Assembly (NCBI GenBank): GCA_031275085.1
Contig: JAISPG010000069.1
Location: 147,402 to 211,401, forward strand
Direction: 5' to 3'
Source: Bacteroidales bacterium
Lineage (GTDB): Bacteria; Bacteroidota; Bacteroidia; Bacteroidales; ML635J-15
DNA length: 64,000 bases
Part shown: one piece after another, positions 27,305-35,758 of the stretch
How positions within the stretch are numbered: the stretch's first letter is position 1
Layout of the letters: every line of letters begins with the position of its first letter
Position numbers and translations under genes: made by a program
Notes under the pieces: model-generated
The model's input: only the letters and a program-made list of their open reading frames with translations
Databases searched by the model: none
Told to the model about the DNA's origin: nothing

Positions 27305-27384
27305 CAAAGATAGTGATTTTTAGTTAGCATCTTGCTTTTTTTATTTTGCGAGTTTTTACCCGCAAAATTTTTTTATTCTGCGGG
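27305..27384 (-). promoter_or_regulatory. Promoter and operator of the ABC-3C/Fic operon
   Basis: On the minus strand TATCTTTG (27305-27312) is a good -7 box 19 bp before the ATG of the XRE gene. Upstream, TTTTGCG (27344-27350) and CGCAAAA (27361-27367) form a perfect 7-bp inverted repeat with a 10-base spacer, and another TGCGGG half-site lies at 27379-27384. This is a plausible binding array for the XRE protein. Confidence 0.55.
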
Positions 27385-27491
27385 AATTTTTATTACACCA
27401 TTTTCAAAAGTTCATGTTATACAATTCTATTTTTCCGCAAAAACAGATAAAAAAGGAATTGAAAACAAATACATCGTAAAACACTTCCATT

Positions 27492-27548
27492 CTTAGCCAA
27501 ACTGTAACAATTCCTACGACACATTGTAACTATCGCATTCTACTTTTG
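27492..27548 (+). promoter_or_regulatory. Pho-type promoter of the TonB receptor gene
   Basis: TTAGC, GTAAC and GTAAC occur at 11-bp phase with the last two 22 bp apart; TACTTTTG (27541-27548) is the -7 box. The block and about 60 bp downstream of it are almost a copy of the pstA promoter and leader at 31686-31803. Confidence 0.75.
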
Positions 27549-27614
27549 CCGTGAAAAATAATGATAAATAGAATGAGCATTCTTAATAAAAAAACAAAGC
27601 AAGAGATAATACAA

Positions 27615-30353
27615 ATGAATGTATTAAAATCAAGAATTTTTAAAGCGGCAAATTACAATCCATTTTTATTACGAATAGCTGTAGCTCTAATGTTTTCTTT
27701 TGTGACTACAGCAATTTTTGCTCAAACCGGCACTATAAAAGGAATTGTAGTTGACAACCAAACCGGAGAACCTCTTATTGGCGCGGCTGTTAGACTTGAA
27801 GGCACTACCAATGGAGCGGCAGCAAGTTTAAGCGGCAACTTCATTATTAATGATGTTCCTGTCGGTACACATACATTAGTCACGTCTTATCTTGGTTACT
27901 TGCCTCTCACAAAAGATGGCGTTATAGTTGAAGCCGGAAAAGAAACCGAAGTTAAACTATCTTTAAGTTTTAATGCGACTGTTTTAGAAGATGTAACCAT
28001 TACAACTCGTGCCAATCGCGAAAGCGAAAACGCATTGATAATGGATCAAAAGCGAACATTAGTTGCTACGCAAGCCGTTGGTGCTAATGAACTTTCACGC
28101 AAAGGAATTGGTGATGCACAAGCAGCAGTGGCACAAGTTTCGGGCGTTTCACGACAAGAGGGCGTGAAAAATGTCTTTGTTCGCGGACTGGGTGATCGCT
28201 ACAATATTACGCTGCTCAACGGGTTTCCCATTCCGTCCGAAGACCCTGAATACAAAAATATTTCATTGGATTTTTTCTCAACGGATATTATCAAAAACAT
28301 CAGCGTAAGTAAAGTATTCAGCGCTAGTGACTACTCCGATGTCGGCGGCGCTATCATCAATATTTCATCAAAAGAATTGGAAGATGATTATGCGTTGGGA
28401 ATTGATGTGTCGGGCGGTGTAAATACTGCAGCTGTCGGAACAAGCGGTTTTCTTCGTCAGGACGGTTCCAATTATTTTGGATTTGCCAACACTAAACAAC
28501 CTGAAAATAACCAATTTGATTTCCCCAACAGTTTAGATCCTTCGACGGTGTCACTTCCTTTAAATCACAGTTTTGGCATCTCAGGCGGTAAGTTGTTTAA
28601 ACTTGGAAAAAATAAAAACCCACTTTCTTTTTTTGCGGTGGCGGCGCACCAAATAGATTACTCTTTTACAGAAGAAACTATTCGTAATTCCAACACAGCA
28701 GGAACTGTCTGGCAAGACCAAATGGGCGATAAATATTCGCAAAACACCAACCAAATCATCCTTGCAAATCTGAGATACGACATGAATCGCAAGCACAGTT
28801 TGCAGTATAATTTCATGCTTGTTCACGCCAATTATCAATATGTGGGCGACTATTCGGGGTACAATTCCGAGCGTCACCAGGACAGTCCCGAATACATCGG
28901 TTTTATGCGCCGTCAGCAAACCAACGATAATATGTTATTGACAAATCAATTATTGTCGGATTGGGAGTTATCTAAAAAATTGAAATTGGATGTAGGAGTT
29001 TCGTACAACCTTATAACCGGTTTGTTGGAACCCGACAGACGCGAAAACTATTTCTCACAACAGGACGGAGATTCTTATATCCTAACCGGAAGCAATCGGC
29101 AAAAACGTTTTTTCTCCGCACTGACAGAAGATGATATCAATGTAAAAGCCGCTTTGACGTACAAATTCAACAATCGCTCTAAAAACAATCATTTAAAAAT
29201 GGGATATGTTGGTCGTTTTTCCAACACCAATTTCGAAGCCGTTGAATATAATTTTAGTGCGGTAAGCGGTCTCTTTGATGTAGAGAATATAAAATTAGAC
29301 GACTTGTATAACCAAGCAAATCTAACGGATAATAAATTCCGCATGACCACCGGCGATGTCAATACGTATGATGTAACAAAATATATTCACTCCGCATTCG
29401 CAGAAGCATCTTATCAATTTTTGAAAAATTTTAGCGGAAGCATCGGTTTAAGAATGGACATTGTGGATATGGATATCGATTATCAAGTGCAGCACGTCGC
29501 ACCCGGAACAGAAGAAAACGACAAAAATTATTTCTTGCCGAACCTCAATTTGAAATACGACATCAATGATAAACATTCCATTCGCTTAGGAGCAAGCAAG
29601 ACTTATACATTGCCGCAATCAAAGGAAATTTCGCCCTATCAGTATGTGAATATCTCCTTTGCAAGTCAGGGAAATCCTAATCTGAAACCTTCGGATAATT
29701 ACAATGTGGATTTGAAATGGGATTATTATATAAGTCCAAGCGAGTTGCTTTCGCTTACCGGTTTCTACAAATATATCCAGAATCCGATTGGTCGCGTGGA
29801 CGAAGGTAACTCCGCCGGCTTGCTTACCTACAATAATATCAGCAATCAGGCAACAGTTGGCGGAGTAGAATTGGAGTTCCGTAAAAATATTCTCAACCTT
29901 TGCAATACAGAAAACGAACAAATAAACCGCCTTTCAGTTGGATTGAGCGCATCCTATATTTATACCAATCTCAAACTTGACATTCGCAATACCGAAGTCC
30001 GAAACAGCGCTCTCGAAGGAGCTTCCCCTTTCCTTGTCAATGCTGACATATCCTATAATTTTACGAAAAAAGAGCAAAACTTTGTACTGTCGCTCGTGTT
30101 CAATTATTTCAGCGACCGTATTCATACCATTGGAGCGGGAGGATTTAATGACATTATCGAAGAAAGTATTTCAACACTCAATTTTGTAGCATCCTATAAA
30201 TTCAATAAACATTTTACCCTAAAAATAAAAGCCTCCAATCTGTTAAATCTGTCTTATCGCTTAACACGCGAAAGTTCGTCAGGCGAAAAAATCACGCTCA
30301 ACGAATTTAAGAAAGGACATGATTTTAGTCTTGGATTAAGTTACAAATTTTAA
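27615..30353 (+). CDS. TonB-dependent outer-membrane receptor with carboxypeptidase-like domain
   Basis: I start at MNVLKSRIFKAANYN, which gives a signal peptide ending at IFAQ. The 18 in-frame codons upstream (MINRMSILNKKTKQEIIQ) are a duplicate of the PstA leader. Next come a carboxypeptidase-regulatory-like domain (GTIKGIVVDNQTGEPLIGAA), a plug (GVSRQEGVKNVFVRGLGDRY) and a large barrel ending FSLGLSYKF. It imports a ligand across the outer membrane using TonB energy. The candidate Pho box and position between pstC and pstA suggest a phosphorus-containing substrate, unproven. It is followed by the beta-helix lipoprotein gene after 36 bp. Confidence 0.92.
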   Translation: MNVLKSRIFKAANYNPFLLRIAVALMFSFVTTAIFAQTGTIKGIVVDNQTGEPLIGAAVRLEGTTNGAAASLSGNFIINDVPVGTHTLVTSYLGYLPLTKDGVIVEAGKETEVKLSLSFNATVLEDVTITTRANRESENALIMDQKRTLVATQAVGANELSRKGIGDAQAAVAQVSGVSRQEGVKNVFVRGLGDRYNITLLNGFPIPSEDPEYKNISLDFFSTDIIKNISVSKVFSASDYSDVGGAIINISSKELEDDYALGIDVSGGVNTAAVGTSGFLRQDGSNYFGFANTKQPENNQFDFPNSLDPSTVSLPLNHSFGISGGKLFKLGKNKNPLSFFAVAAHQIDYSFTEETIRNSNTAGTVWQDQMGDKYSQNTNQIILANLRYDMNRKHSLQYNFMLVHANYQYVGDYSGYNSERHQDSPEYIGFMRRQQTNDNMLLTNQLLSDWELSKKLKLDVGVSYNLITGLLEPDRRENYFSQQDGDSYILTGSNRQKRFFSALTEDDINVKAALTYKFNNRSKNNHLKMGYVGRFSNTNFEAVEYNFSAVSGLFDVENIKLDDLYNQANLTDNKFRMTTGDVNTYDVTKYIHSAFAEASYQFLKNFSGSIGLRMDIVDMDIDYQVQHVAPGTEENDKNYFLPNLNLKYDINDKHSIRLGASKTYTLPQSKEISPYQYVNISFASQGNPNLKPSDNYNVDLKWDYYISPSELLSLTGFYKYIQNPIGRVDEGNSAGLLTYNNISNQATVGGVELEFRKNILNLCNTENEQINRLSVGLSASYIYTNLKLDIRNTEVRNSALEGASPFLVNADISYNFTKKEQNFVLSLVFNYFSDRIHTIGAGGFNDIIEESISTLNFVASYKFNKHFTLKIKASNLLNLSYRLTRESSSGEKITLNEFKKGHDFSLGLSYKF

Positions 30354-30389
30354 CAAAATACATTTATTCATAATTAAATTTTTAAAGAG

Positions 30390-31556
30390 ATGAAAAAGAA
30401 CAAATTTTTCTTACGATTTTTGGTAGCAGCCGCTTTGACGGCTCCCGTAGTGTTAACGTCTTGCGACAAAGAAGGTGATGACCCAAAGCCTGTAGCCGAG
30501 AACAGCTTATCAGGTTCGGTAACAAATGCCAAAACCCTCGATGCTTCAGTAGTGTATCTGTTGGATGGTCCGCTGATTGTGGAAAACGGCGGTGTATTGA
30601 ACATTCCCGCCGGAACGACAATTAAAGCAAAAAAAGGTTTTAGCAATTACATTCTCGTATTGCAAGGCGGTAAAATCAATGTGAGTGGAACAGCTGAAAG
30701 ACCTGTGAGAATGACCTCAAATGCAGCCAAGCCGGAAGCAGGCGATTGGGGTGGGCTTATCATTAATGGTCGTGCACCGCTTGCAGGCGGAGCAACCGGT
30801 TCCACCGAGATTAATTCTGCTTACACGTATGGCGGAACTAATGCAGCCGACAATTCCGGTTCAATCACTTACTTGATACTTGAATATACCGGAGCACGTT
30901 CAAGTGCGGATGTTGAACACAATGGACTTACTCTCAATGGCGTTGGTAGCGGAACCGTAATCGAAAATATTTACATTCCTCACGGCTCAGACGATGGAGT
31001 TGAATTTTTTGGCGGAAGCGTAAACGTAAAAAACCTGTTGGTTGTAAATTCTGACGACGATATGTTCGACGTAACACAAGGTTGGAACGGAACGCTCGAA
31101 AATTGCTACGGAATCTGGACGGCAGGTTATTCCAGCACAGAATCGGATGCAAGCGGCGTGGAAGCCGACGGCAACTTTGATGGAAATTTTCCTGACCACA
31201 CAAATCAATCAAATTTTACCATTAAAAATATGACGATTGATTTAAAATTGGCAGCGAGCAGCAACCCTACACAACAGATGAACAACGTTCTGAAAATTCG
31301 CCGTGGAGCTAAAGCCAATATCATCAATGCATTGGTAAAAGGTAACGGAAACATTAAAAGTGCAGGTGCTGTAATAGATATGACTGATAAAAAAGGAAAT
31401 GGAGACGTTACTTCTACAATCAGTATTACCAATCAGTTAACAAGCAATCCTACCGAATATAAATTTGGAGAAGATGTATTTCCAAATGTAAAAGTAGAAG
31501 CAGGTAATAGCGGTTGTGCTACTAATGTTTTCATCTGGACAGGTTTTCAATTTTAA
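30390..31556 (+). CDS. Parallel beta-helix lipoprotein
   Basis: A lipoprotein signal with Cys25 (VVLTSC) is followed by a sequence of repeated hydrophobic rungs (VYLLDGPLIVENGGVLNIPA, GKINVSGTAERPVRMTSN, GDWGGLIINGRAPL, NGLTLNGVGSGTVIENIYIP), typical of right-handed parallel beta-helices. It has many Asp/Asn/Gly in the region GSDDGVEFFGG and NSDDDMFDVTQGWNG. It probably sits at the cell surface as partner of the TonB receptor encoded just upstream in the same unit, perhaps binding or cutting its ligand. A good terminator follows. Confidence 0.8.
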   Translation: MKKNKFFLRFLVAAALTAPVVLTSCDKEGDDPKPVAENSLSGSVTNAKTLDASVVYLLDGPLIVENGGVLNIPAGTTIKAKKGFSNYILVLQGGKINVSGTAERPVRMTSNAAKPEAGDWGGLIINGRAPLAGGATGSTEINSAYTYGGTNAADNSGSITYLILEYTGARSSADVEHNGLTLNGVGSGTVIENIYIPHGSDDGVEFFGGSVNVKNLLVVNSDDDMFDVTQGWNGTLENCYGIWTAGYSSTESDASGVEADGNFDGNFPDHTNQSNFTIKNMTIDLKLAASSNPTQQMNNVLKIRRGAKANIINALVKGNGNIKSAGAVIDMTDKKGNGDVTSTISITNQLTSNPTEYKFGEDVFPNVKVEAGNSGCATNVFIWTGFQF

Positions 31557-31577
31557 GAGTGTGGCAATATCAATGAA

Positions 31578-31607
31578 AAAAAAGTGTGGGCTTGCCACAC
31601 TTTTTTT
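31578..31607 (+). terminator. Rho-independent terminator of the TonB receptor unit
   Basis: AAAGTGTGG and CCACACTTT form a 9-bp stem with a 5-base loop, followed by a run of T. It separates this unit from pstA. Confidence 0.75.
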
Positions 31608-31685
31608 GTTCGCCTATTAATCAAAAAACGTTCTTCTTTATATGCTGATAAGTCAAACTGAAACGACAATCCGGAAAAATATATT

Positions 31686-31742
31686 CTTAACCAAACCGTA
31701 ACAATATCTACGGCACATTGTAACTATCGCATGCTACTTTTG
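31686..31742 (+). promoter_or_regulatory. Pho-type promoter of pstAB
   Basis: TTAAC, GTAAC and GTAAC are 11-bp phased as in the other copies; the -7 box TACTTTTG is at 31735-31742. This gives pstA its own promoter although it normally follows pstC in one operon. Confidence 0.75.
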
Positions 31743-31767
31743 CCATGAAAAATAATGATGAATAAAA

Positions 31768-32631
31768 ATGAGCATTCTGAACAAAAAAACAAAGCAAAAG
31801 ATAGCATTTACGATTTTCCGAATATTAGGATTGTTGGTTGTCGGTATTCTCTTTTGGATTTTGGGATTTATTATTTACAATGGGATTGGCGTTATCAGTT
31901 GGGATTTTTTAACCACAGCACCAAGCGAGGGAATGACTTCGGGAGGAATTTTTCCAACTATTGTAGGAACGCTCTGTTTGGTTGCCGGAAGCGTAATTGT
32001 TACCTTTCCGATTGGCGTGTTATCTGCAATTTATATGAACGAATATGCAGGCAATGGCTGGGTAGTGAAATTTATCCGTGTGATGACCAATAACTTGGGT
32101 GGAATTCCATCCATTGTTTTCGGATTGTTTGGAATGGCATTATTTGTCAACACATTAGGATTTGGAGATTCTATTATCGCCGGTTCTTGTACGCTTGGAT
32201 TATTGGTGCTTCCATTGATTATCCGCACCACCGAAGAAGCTTTAAAAGCCATCCCTGATTCGTTTCGTACAGGAAGTTTGGCTTTAGGAGCTACAAAATT
32301 GCAGACTATTTGCAAAGTGGTTTTACCAATGGCTTTCCCTAATATTATCACAGGATTGATTCTTTCTATCGGAAGGGTTTCGGGTGAAACGGCTCCAATT
32401 CTATTCACTGCAGCAGCTTACTTCTTACCCAAGCTACCCAATAGTATTTTTGACCAGGTAATGGCTTTACCTTATCATTTATACGTAATCGCAACCAGCG
32501 GAACAGATATTGAAGCCTCTCGCCCAATTGCTTACGGAACAGCATTAGTATTGATTGCAATCGTTTTATTAATGAATATGTTAGCTACAAGCCTAAGAAG
32601 GTATTTTGGAAGGAAAGTGAGGACGAGTTGA
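31768..32631 (+). CDS. pstA: PstA phosphate permease
   Basis: A 287-residue inner-membrane protein with six transmembrane helices (the first at about 16-38) and the ABC permease coupling loop (RTGSLALGATKLQTICKVVLPMA). SGGIFPTIVGTLCLV and GGIPSIVFGLFG are typical PstA stretches. It forms the phosphate channel with PstC. The stop codon is created by the heptad repeat that follows. The start MSILNKKTKQKIAF is shared with the leader in front of the TonB receptor. Confidence 0.95.
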   Translation: MSILNKKTKQKIAFTIFRILGLLVVGILFWILGFIIYNGIGVISWDFLTTAPSEGMTSGGIFPTIVGTLCLVAGSVIVTFPIGVLSAIYMNEYAGNGWVVKFIRVMTNNLGGIPSIVFGLFGMALFVNTLGFGDSIIAGSCTLGLLVLPLIIRTTEEALKAIPDSFRTGSLALGATKLQTICKVVLPMAFPNIITGLILSIGRVSGETAPILFTAAAYFLPKLPNSIFDQVMALPYHLYVIATSGTDIEASRPIAYGTALVLIAIVLLMNMLATSLRRYFGRKVRTS

Positions 32632-32650
32632 GAATGGAGAATTGAGAATG
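32625..32650. repeat. Heptad repeat at the pstA stop
   Basis: GAGTTGAGAATGGAGAATTG and the following AGAATG overlap the last codons and stop of pstA. Confidence 0.8.
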
Positions 32651-32685
32651 AAAAAGAGAGAGCAAATATTAAAATAATAGATAAA

Positions 32686-33513
32686 ATGGAAAACCAAAAA
32701 GAAAACATATTAGTATTAAATACACAACAAGAGTATCTTCACTCTCAATTCTCCACTCTCAATTCTCAATTAATCGCAAAAGACATAAACTTTTATTACG
32801 GCGATTTTCAAGCGTTGAAAAACATTACAATGGCTATCGATAAAAACTCCGTAACAGCATTTATCGGACCTTCTGGATGCGGAAAATCGACTTTCCTCCG
32901 ATTATTCAACCGAATGAACGATTTGATAAATAATATCCGGTTGACCGGAGAATGCATTGTTGACGGAGAAAATATTTATCATAAATCGGTTCAGGTAGAT
33001 GAGTTAAGGAAAAAAGTAGGAATGGTTTTTCAAAAGCCTAATCCGTTTCCGAAATCTATTTTCGAAAATGTGGCTTATGGGTTACGAGTAAATGACATTC
33101 GGAATAAGTCCTTTATTGCACAGCGGGTTGAGGAATCGCTCAAAGCAGCCGCGCTTTGGGATGAAGTGAAAGATAAATTGAAGAAATCGGCTTTTGAACT
33201 CTCCGGCGGACAGCAACAACGCCTTTGCATTGCCCGTGCATTAGCCATCTCTCCTTCGGTCTTACTGATGGATGAACCGGCTTCTGCCCTAGACCCTATT
33301 TCTACGTCAAAGATTGAGGAACTGATCTATTCATTGAAAAAGGAATACACCATTGTTATTGTTACCCATAATATGCAACAAGCTGCTCGGGTAAGTGATA
33401 AAACCGGATTCTTTATGCTCGGCGAACTCATTGAATACAATGACACGAAAAAGATGTTTCTCAATCCCGACAAAGAACAAACACAAAATTATATTACAGG
33501 AAGATTTGGTTAA
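32686..33513 (+). CDS. pstB: PstB phosphate transport ATPase
   Basis: An ABC ATPase with Walker [10 protein letters not shown] (61-69), the signature [16 protein letters not shown], Walker [12 protein letters not shown] and switch [21 protein letters not shown] and [12 protein letters not shown] are PstB hallmarks. It powers phosphate import by PstC/PstA. Residues 19-29 ([11 protein letters not shown]) come from a heptad repeat inserted in frame between a 17-residue leader and the start of the conserved fold ([15 protein letters not shown]). The normal start may once have been at the core, so the leader and repeat could be a later extension. A repeat also follows the stop. Confidence 0.95.
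   Translation: MENQKENILVLNTQQEYLHSQFSTLNSQLIAKDINFYYGDFQALKNITMAIDKNSVTAFIGPSGCGKSTFLRLFNRMNDLINNIRLTGECIVDGENIYHKSVQVDELRKKVGMVFQKPNPFPKSIFENVAYGLRVNDIRNKSFIAQRVEESLKAAALWDEVKDKLKKSAFELSGGQQQRLCIARALAISPSVLLMDEPASALDPISTSKIEELIYSLKKEYTIVIVTHNMQQAARVSDKTGFFMLGELIEYNDTKKMFLNPDKEQTQNYITGRFG
32740..32772. repeat. Heptad repeat inside pstB (N-terminus)
   Basis: Reverse-orientation heptads (CACTCTC, AATTCTC, CACTCTC, AATTCTC, AATTA) are read in frame as [11 protein letters not shown]. Confidence 0.8.
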
Positions 33514-33549
33514 ATTGAGAATGGAGAATGGAGAATTGAGAATGAAGAG
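33514..33549. repeat. Heptad repeat after the pstB stop
   Basis: Five tandem TTGAGAA/TGGAGAA units begin at the pstB stop codon. Confidence 0.8.
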
Positions 33550-33582
33550 AAATATGTAGCAATAGTAAGAAAGAGGATAAAA

Positions 33583-33711
33583 ATGAAAAATAAACAAAAA
33601 GAAAATATTGTCGATTTAAAACAAGGACAAAATATAGAGGCTGGCTCTTGGAGCGTTTATCTACGGAAAACTATAGATACTTCCCCATGGGTAAAGTATC
33701 AGTCCTTACTT
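33583..33711 (+). other. Short open stretch ahead of the antisense four-helix-bundle gene, possible gene remnant
   Basis: An ATG opens a frame with about 42 ordinary-looking codons (MKNKQKENIVDLKQGQNIE ... SWSVYLRKTIDTSPWVKYQS) before it enters the heptad repeat and the antisense of the next gene. It could be the start of a gene cut by insertion of the repeat-flanked four-helix-bundle gene. I do not recognise it. Confidence 0.25.
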
Positions 33712-33751
33712 TCCATTCTCAATTCTCCATTCTCAATTCTCCACTTTCAAC
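33712..33751. repeat. Heptad repeat flanking the four-helix-bundle gene (left)
   Basis: Five reverse-orientation heptads directly abut the stop of the minus-strand gene at 33747. Confidence 0.8.
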
Positions 33752-34106
33752 CCTGGTTAAGTTTTAATTTTGTTGTTTTTACGATGCTTACCAATAAGCG
33801 AATCAATTCATCGCAATCTTTATGGATAGATGAAAATTCTTTGCCTGAAATAAATAAACTATCTTTTAAAAGCATCAGCCAATATTCAGTTTCATTAGCT
33901 TCTTTCAGAGCGATATTCATCTTATTGAGAAAATCTTTTTTTGATTGTGCATGTTCAGCTTCTCTTGCCAATGCACCAATCGCAGTTCCGCTTCTAAGCA
34001 TTTGTTTTGATAAGATATATTCCCTCTTTTCTTCCGATAAGAACTTATATAGGCTTACACACCTCAATGCAAACTTATACGATTTGGGTGCTAAAATATT
34101 ATCCAT
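33747..34106 (-). CDS. Four-helix-bundle protein (23S rRNA intervening-sequence family)
   Basis: The start at MDNILAPKSYKF gives 119 residues, the usual family length; a longer frame upstream runs into repeat sequence and is rejected. Signature stretches are YKFALRCVSLYKFLS, MLRSGTAIGALAREAEHAQS, and ALKEANETEYWLMLLKDS. The function is unknown. It is encoded opposite to pstB and phoU, lies between them, and is bracketed by heptad repeats, so it appears to be an insertion into the pst operon together with its flanks. Confidence 0.85.
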   Translation of the reverse strand: MDNILAPKSYKFALRCVSLYKFLSEEKREYILSKQMLRSGTAIGALAREAEHAQSKKDFLNKMNIALKEANETEYWLMLLKDSLFISGKEFSSIHKDCDELIRLLVSIVKTTKLKLNQG

Positions 34107-34169
34107 AATAAATAATTTTAAAATAAATACTAAACAAAGATATAAATTTGTGGAAATGGGAAGGTGTAT

Positions 34170-34202
34170 AATTCTCAATTCTCCACTCTCAATTCTCAAT
34201 TA
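34170..34202. repeat. Heptad repeat flanking the four-helix-bundle gene (right)
   Basis: Reverse-orientation heptads end 2 bp before the phoU start codon, in the same orientation as the left copy. Confidence 0.8.
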
Positions 34203-34204
34203 AC

Positions 34205-34933
34205 ATGAAACATACCGAAAAAGAGTTACAATTACTCAAAGACGAAATAAACGAAATGTGGAAAATAGTCATTTCGCAACTCGAAAAATCAAAACAATCG
34301 CTGCTTAATGGCGATATTGAATTAGCAAGAGAAATCATTAGCCGTGAAAAACGCGTTGATGCTTTCGAACTGAAAATAGAAAGCGATTGTGAAAATTATA
34401 TTGCCCTTTACAGTCCGGTAGCCATAGACCTTCGCTTGGTTCTTTCCCTGATGAAGATTAGCATCACATTGGAACGCATTGCTGATTTTGCCGAAGGAAT
34501 TGCACGACACGTAATTGATAATGATTGTAATAAAATAGATTCCCAGATTATGGAAGAATTACAAATCGAGAATATGTTTGATATATTGTTGAGCATGATT
34601 TCGGATTGTTTTGCTGCCTTGGAGGCTGAAAATACACATATTACCGGAAAAATCCTTACAAGGGAAGAAAAGATAGATACGCTTTATCGTGACTCTCTCC
34701 ATATCTTAACAAACTATATGATTAAAAATGAAAATTTGGGGGAAGAAGATAATACATCTGAAAAAACATTCTCCATTCTCAATTCTCCATTCTCAACTCA
34801 AAAAGTTTATTGTGGATTGAAATTATTATTGATTATCAGAAAGTTGGAACGTATCGGTGACCATTGCAGCAATATAATGGAAGAAATTGTTTTCTATGTT
34901 GATGCAAAAGTGCTGAAGCACAATAAAAATTGA
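34205..34933 (+). CDS. phoU: PhoU phosphate signalling regulator
   Basis: A 242-residue protein with two PhoU helical repeats: MWKIVISQLEKSKQSLLNGD then LARE at the N-terminus with ERIADFAEGIARHV, and the second repeat with LERIGDHCSNIMEEIVF; the E/D-x-x-x-D metal-cluster motifs are present. PhoU links the Pst transporter with PhoR and limits Pho activation in rich phosphate. Residues 187-199 ([12 protein letters not shown]) come from an in-frame heptad repeat in the loop before the last helices. It would follow pstB in the same transcript if readthrough past the inserted gene occurs. Confidence 0.93.
   Translation: MKHTEKELQLLKDEINEMWKIVISQLEKSKQSLLNGDIELAREIISREKRVDAFELKIESDCENYIALYSPVAIDLRLVLSLMKISITLERIADFAEGIARHVIDNDCNKIDSQIMEELQIENMFDILLSMISDCFAALEAENTHITGKILTREEKIDTLYRDSLHILTNYMIKNENLGEEDNTSEKTFSILNSPFSTQKVYCGLKLLLIIRKLERIGDHCSNIMEEIVFYVDAKVLKHNKN
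34767..34799. repeat. Heptad repeat inside phoU
   Basis: Reverse-orientation heptads read in frame as [10 protein letters not shown] in an interhelical loop. Confidence 0.8.
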
Positions 34934-34986
34934 AATTGGCGAATACAAAATTTTCAAATATTTACTTCTCATTTTCCGCTTTTTTC

Positions 34987-34994
34987 TACTTTTG
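34987..34994 (+). promoter_or_regulatory. -7 promoter box (TACTTTTG) for phoB
   Basis: TACTTTTG lies 16 bp before the ATG. No Pho-type 11-bp array is seen upstream, so phoB seems to have a constitutive promoter. Confidence 0.5.
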
Positions 34995-35010
34995 TGTAAA
35001 TTAAATAAAC

Positions 35011-35709
35011 ATGGATAATTCAACTCTTAACACAAAACAAAAGATACTTATCGTGGATGACGACCCGAATATTCTGGAAATATTGTCATACAACCTGATG
35101 AACGATGGTTATGAAACTGTTTTGGCCAATTCGGCGGAAGAGGCGGCTGAAAAACTCACGCCTGATTTTTCCTTGATATTATTGGACATTATGATGGGCG
35201 GGATGTCGGGATACCAATTTGCCCAATCGTTACGGAGCAAAGGAGATGAAACCCCTATTGTTTTTTTGACAGCTAAAAACACCGAAAATGATATGTTAAC
35301 CGGCTTTTCTGTGGGCGGAGACGACTATATTTCCAAACCTTTTTCATTAAAAGAGGTTTCGGCACGAGTAAAAGCCGTATTGAAGCGACAAAAAGCGAAA
35401 TCCATGCAAACGAACCGGTTTGAATGGAAAGATTTCATTATTGATTTTGATATAAAAGAAATAACAATTGCAGGCAAAAGTGCCGGATTGACCAAAACTG
35501 AATTCGAAGTTGTTGCATTTTTATCTATGAATCAGGATAAAATATTCTCCCGTAAAGAATTGATAGAACATGTTTGGAATGAGACACCCTTTATCACAGA
35601 GCGTACAGTAGATGTGCATATTACTCGTTTACGGAAAAAATTAGGCGAATATGCTTTTTTAATTTCAAATAAATCCGGTTACGGTTACCGGTTTAAGAGT
35701 GGAGAATGA
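35011..35709 (+). CDS. phoB: PhoB-like response regulator (OmpR family)
   Basis: Receiver domain with acidic pocket DDD (16-18) and phospho-acceptor D59 in LILLDIMMGGMSG, K109-type lysine in DDYISKPFS, then a winged-helix OmpR/PhoB DNA-binding domain (GLTKTEFEVVAFLSMNQDKI then FSRKELIEHVWNE ... RTVDVHITRLRKKLGE). Context between phoU and a PhoR-like kinase makes it the likely binder of the 11-bp arrays seen upstream. The stop codon TGA is formed by a heptad-repeat piece (GAGTGGAGAATGA). Confidence 0.85.
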   Translation: MDNSTLNTKQKILIVDDDPNILEILSYNLMNDGYETVLANSAEEAAEKLTPDFSLILLDIMMGGMSGYQFAQSLRSKGDETPIVFLTAKNTENDMLTGFSVGGDDYISKPFSLKEVSARVKAVLKRQKAKSMQTNRFEWKDFIIDFDIKEITIAGKSAGLTKTEFEVVAFLSMNQDKIFSRKELIEHVWNETPFITERTVDVHITRLRKKLGEYAFLISNKSGYGYRFKSGE

Positions 35710-35717
35710 AGAGTAGG
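35694..35717. repeat. Heptad repeat at the phoB stop
   Basis: AAGAGTGGAGAATGAAGAGT covers the last codons and stop of phoB. Confidence 0.65.
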
Positions 35718-35758
35718 ATTATTCAATATTTCACAACTGCAAACTCACAGAAATTGCT

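Noticed and set aside
33583..34203. 206-codon frame on the plus strand between pstB and phoU read as one protein
   Set aside because: Most of it is antisense to the four-helix-bundle gene and to heptad repeats; only the first 42 codons could be a real remnant.
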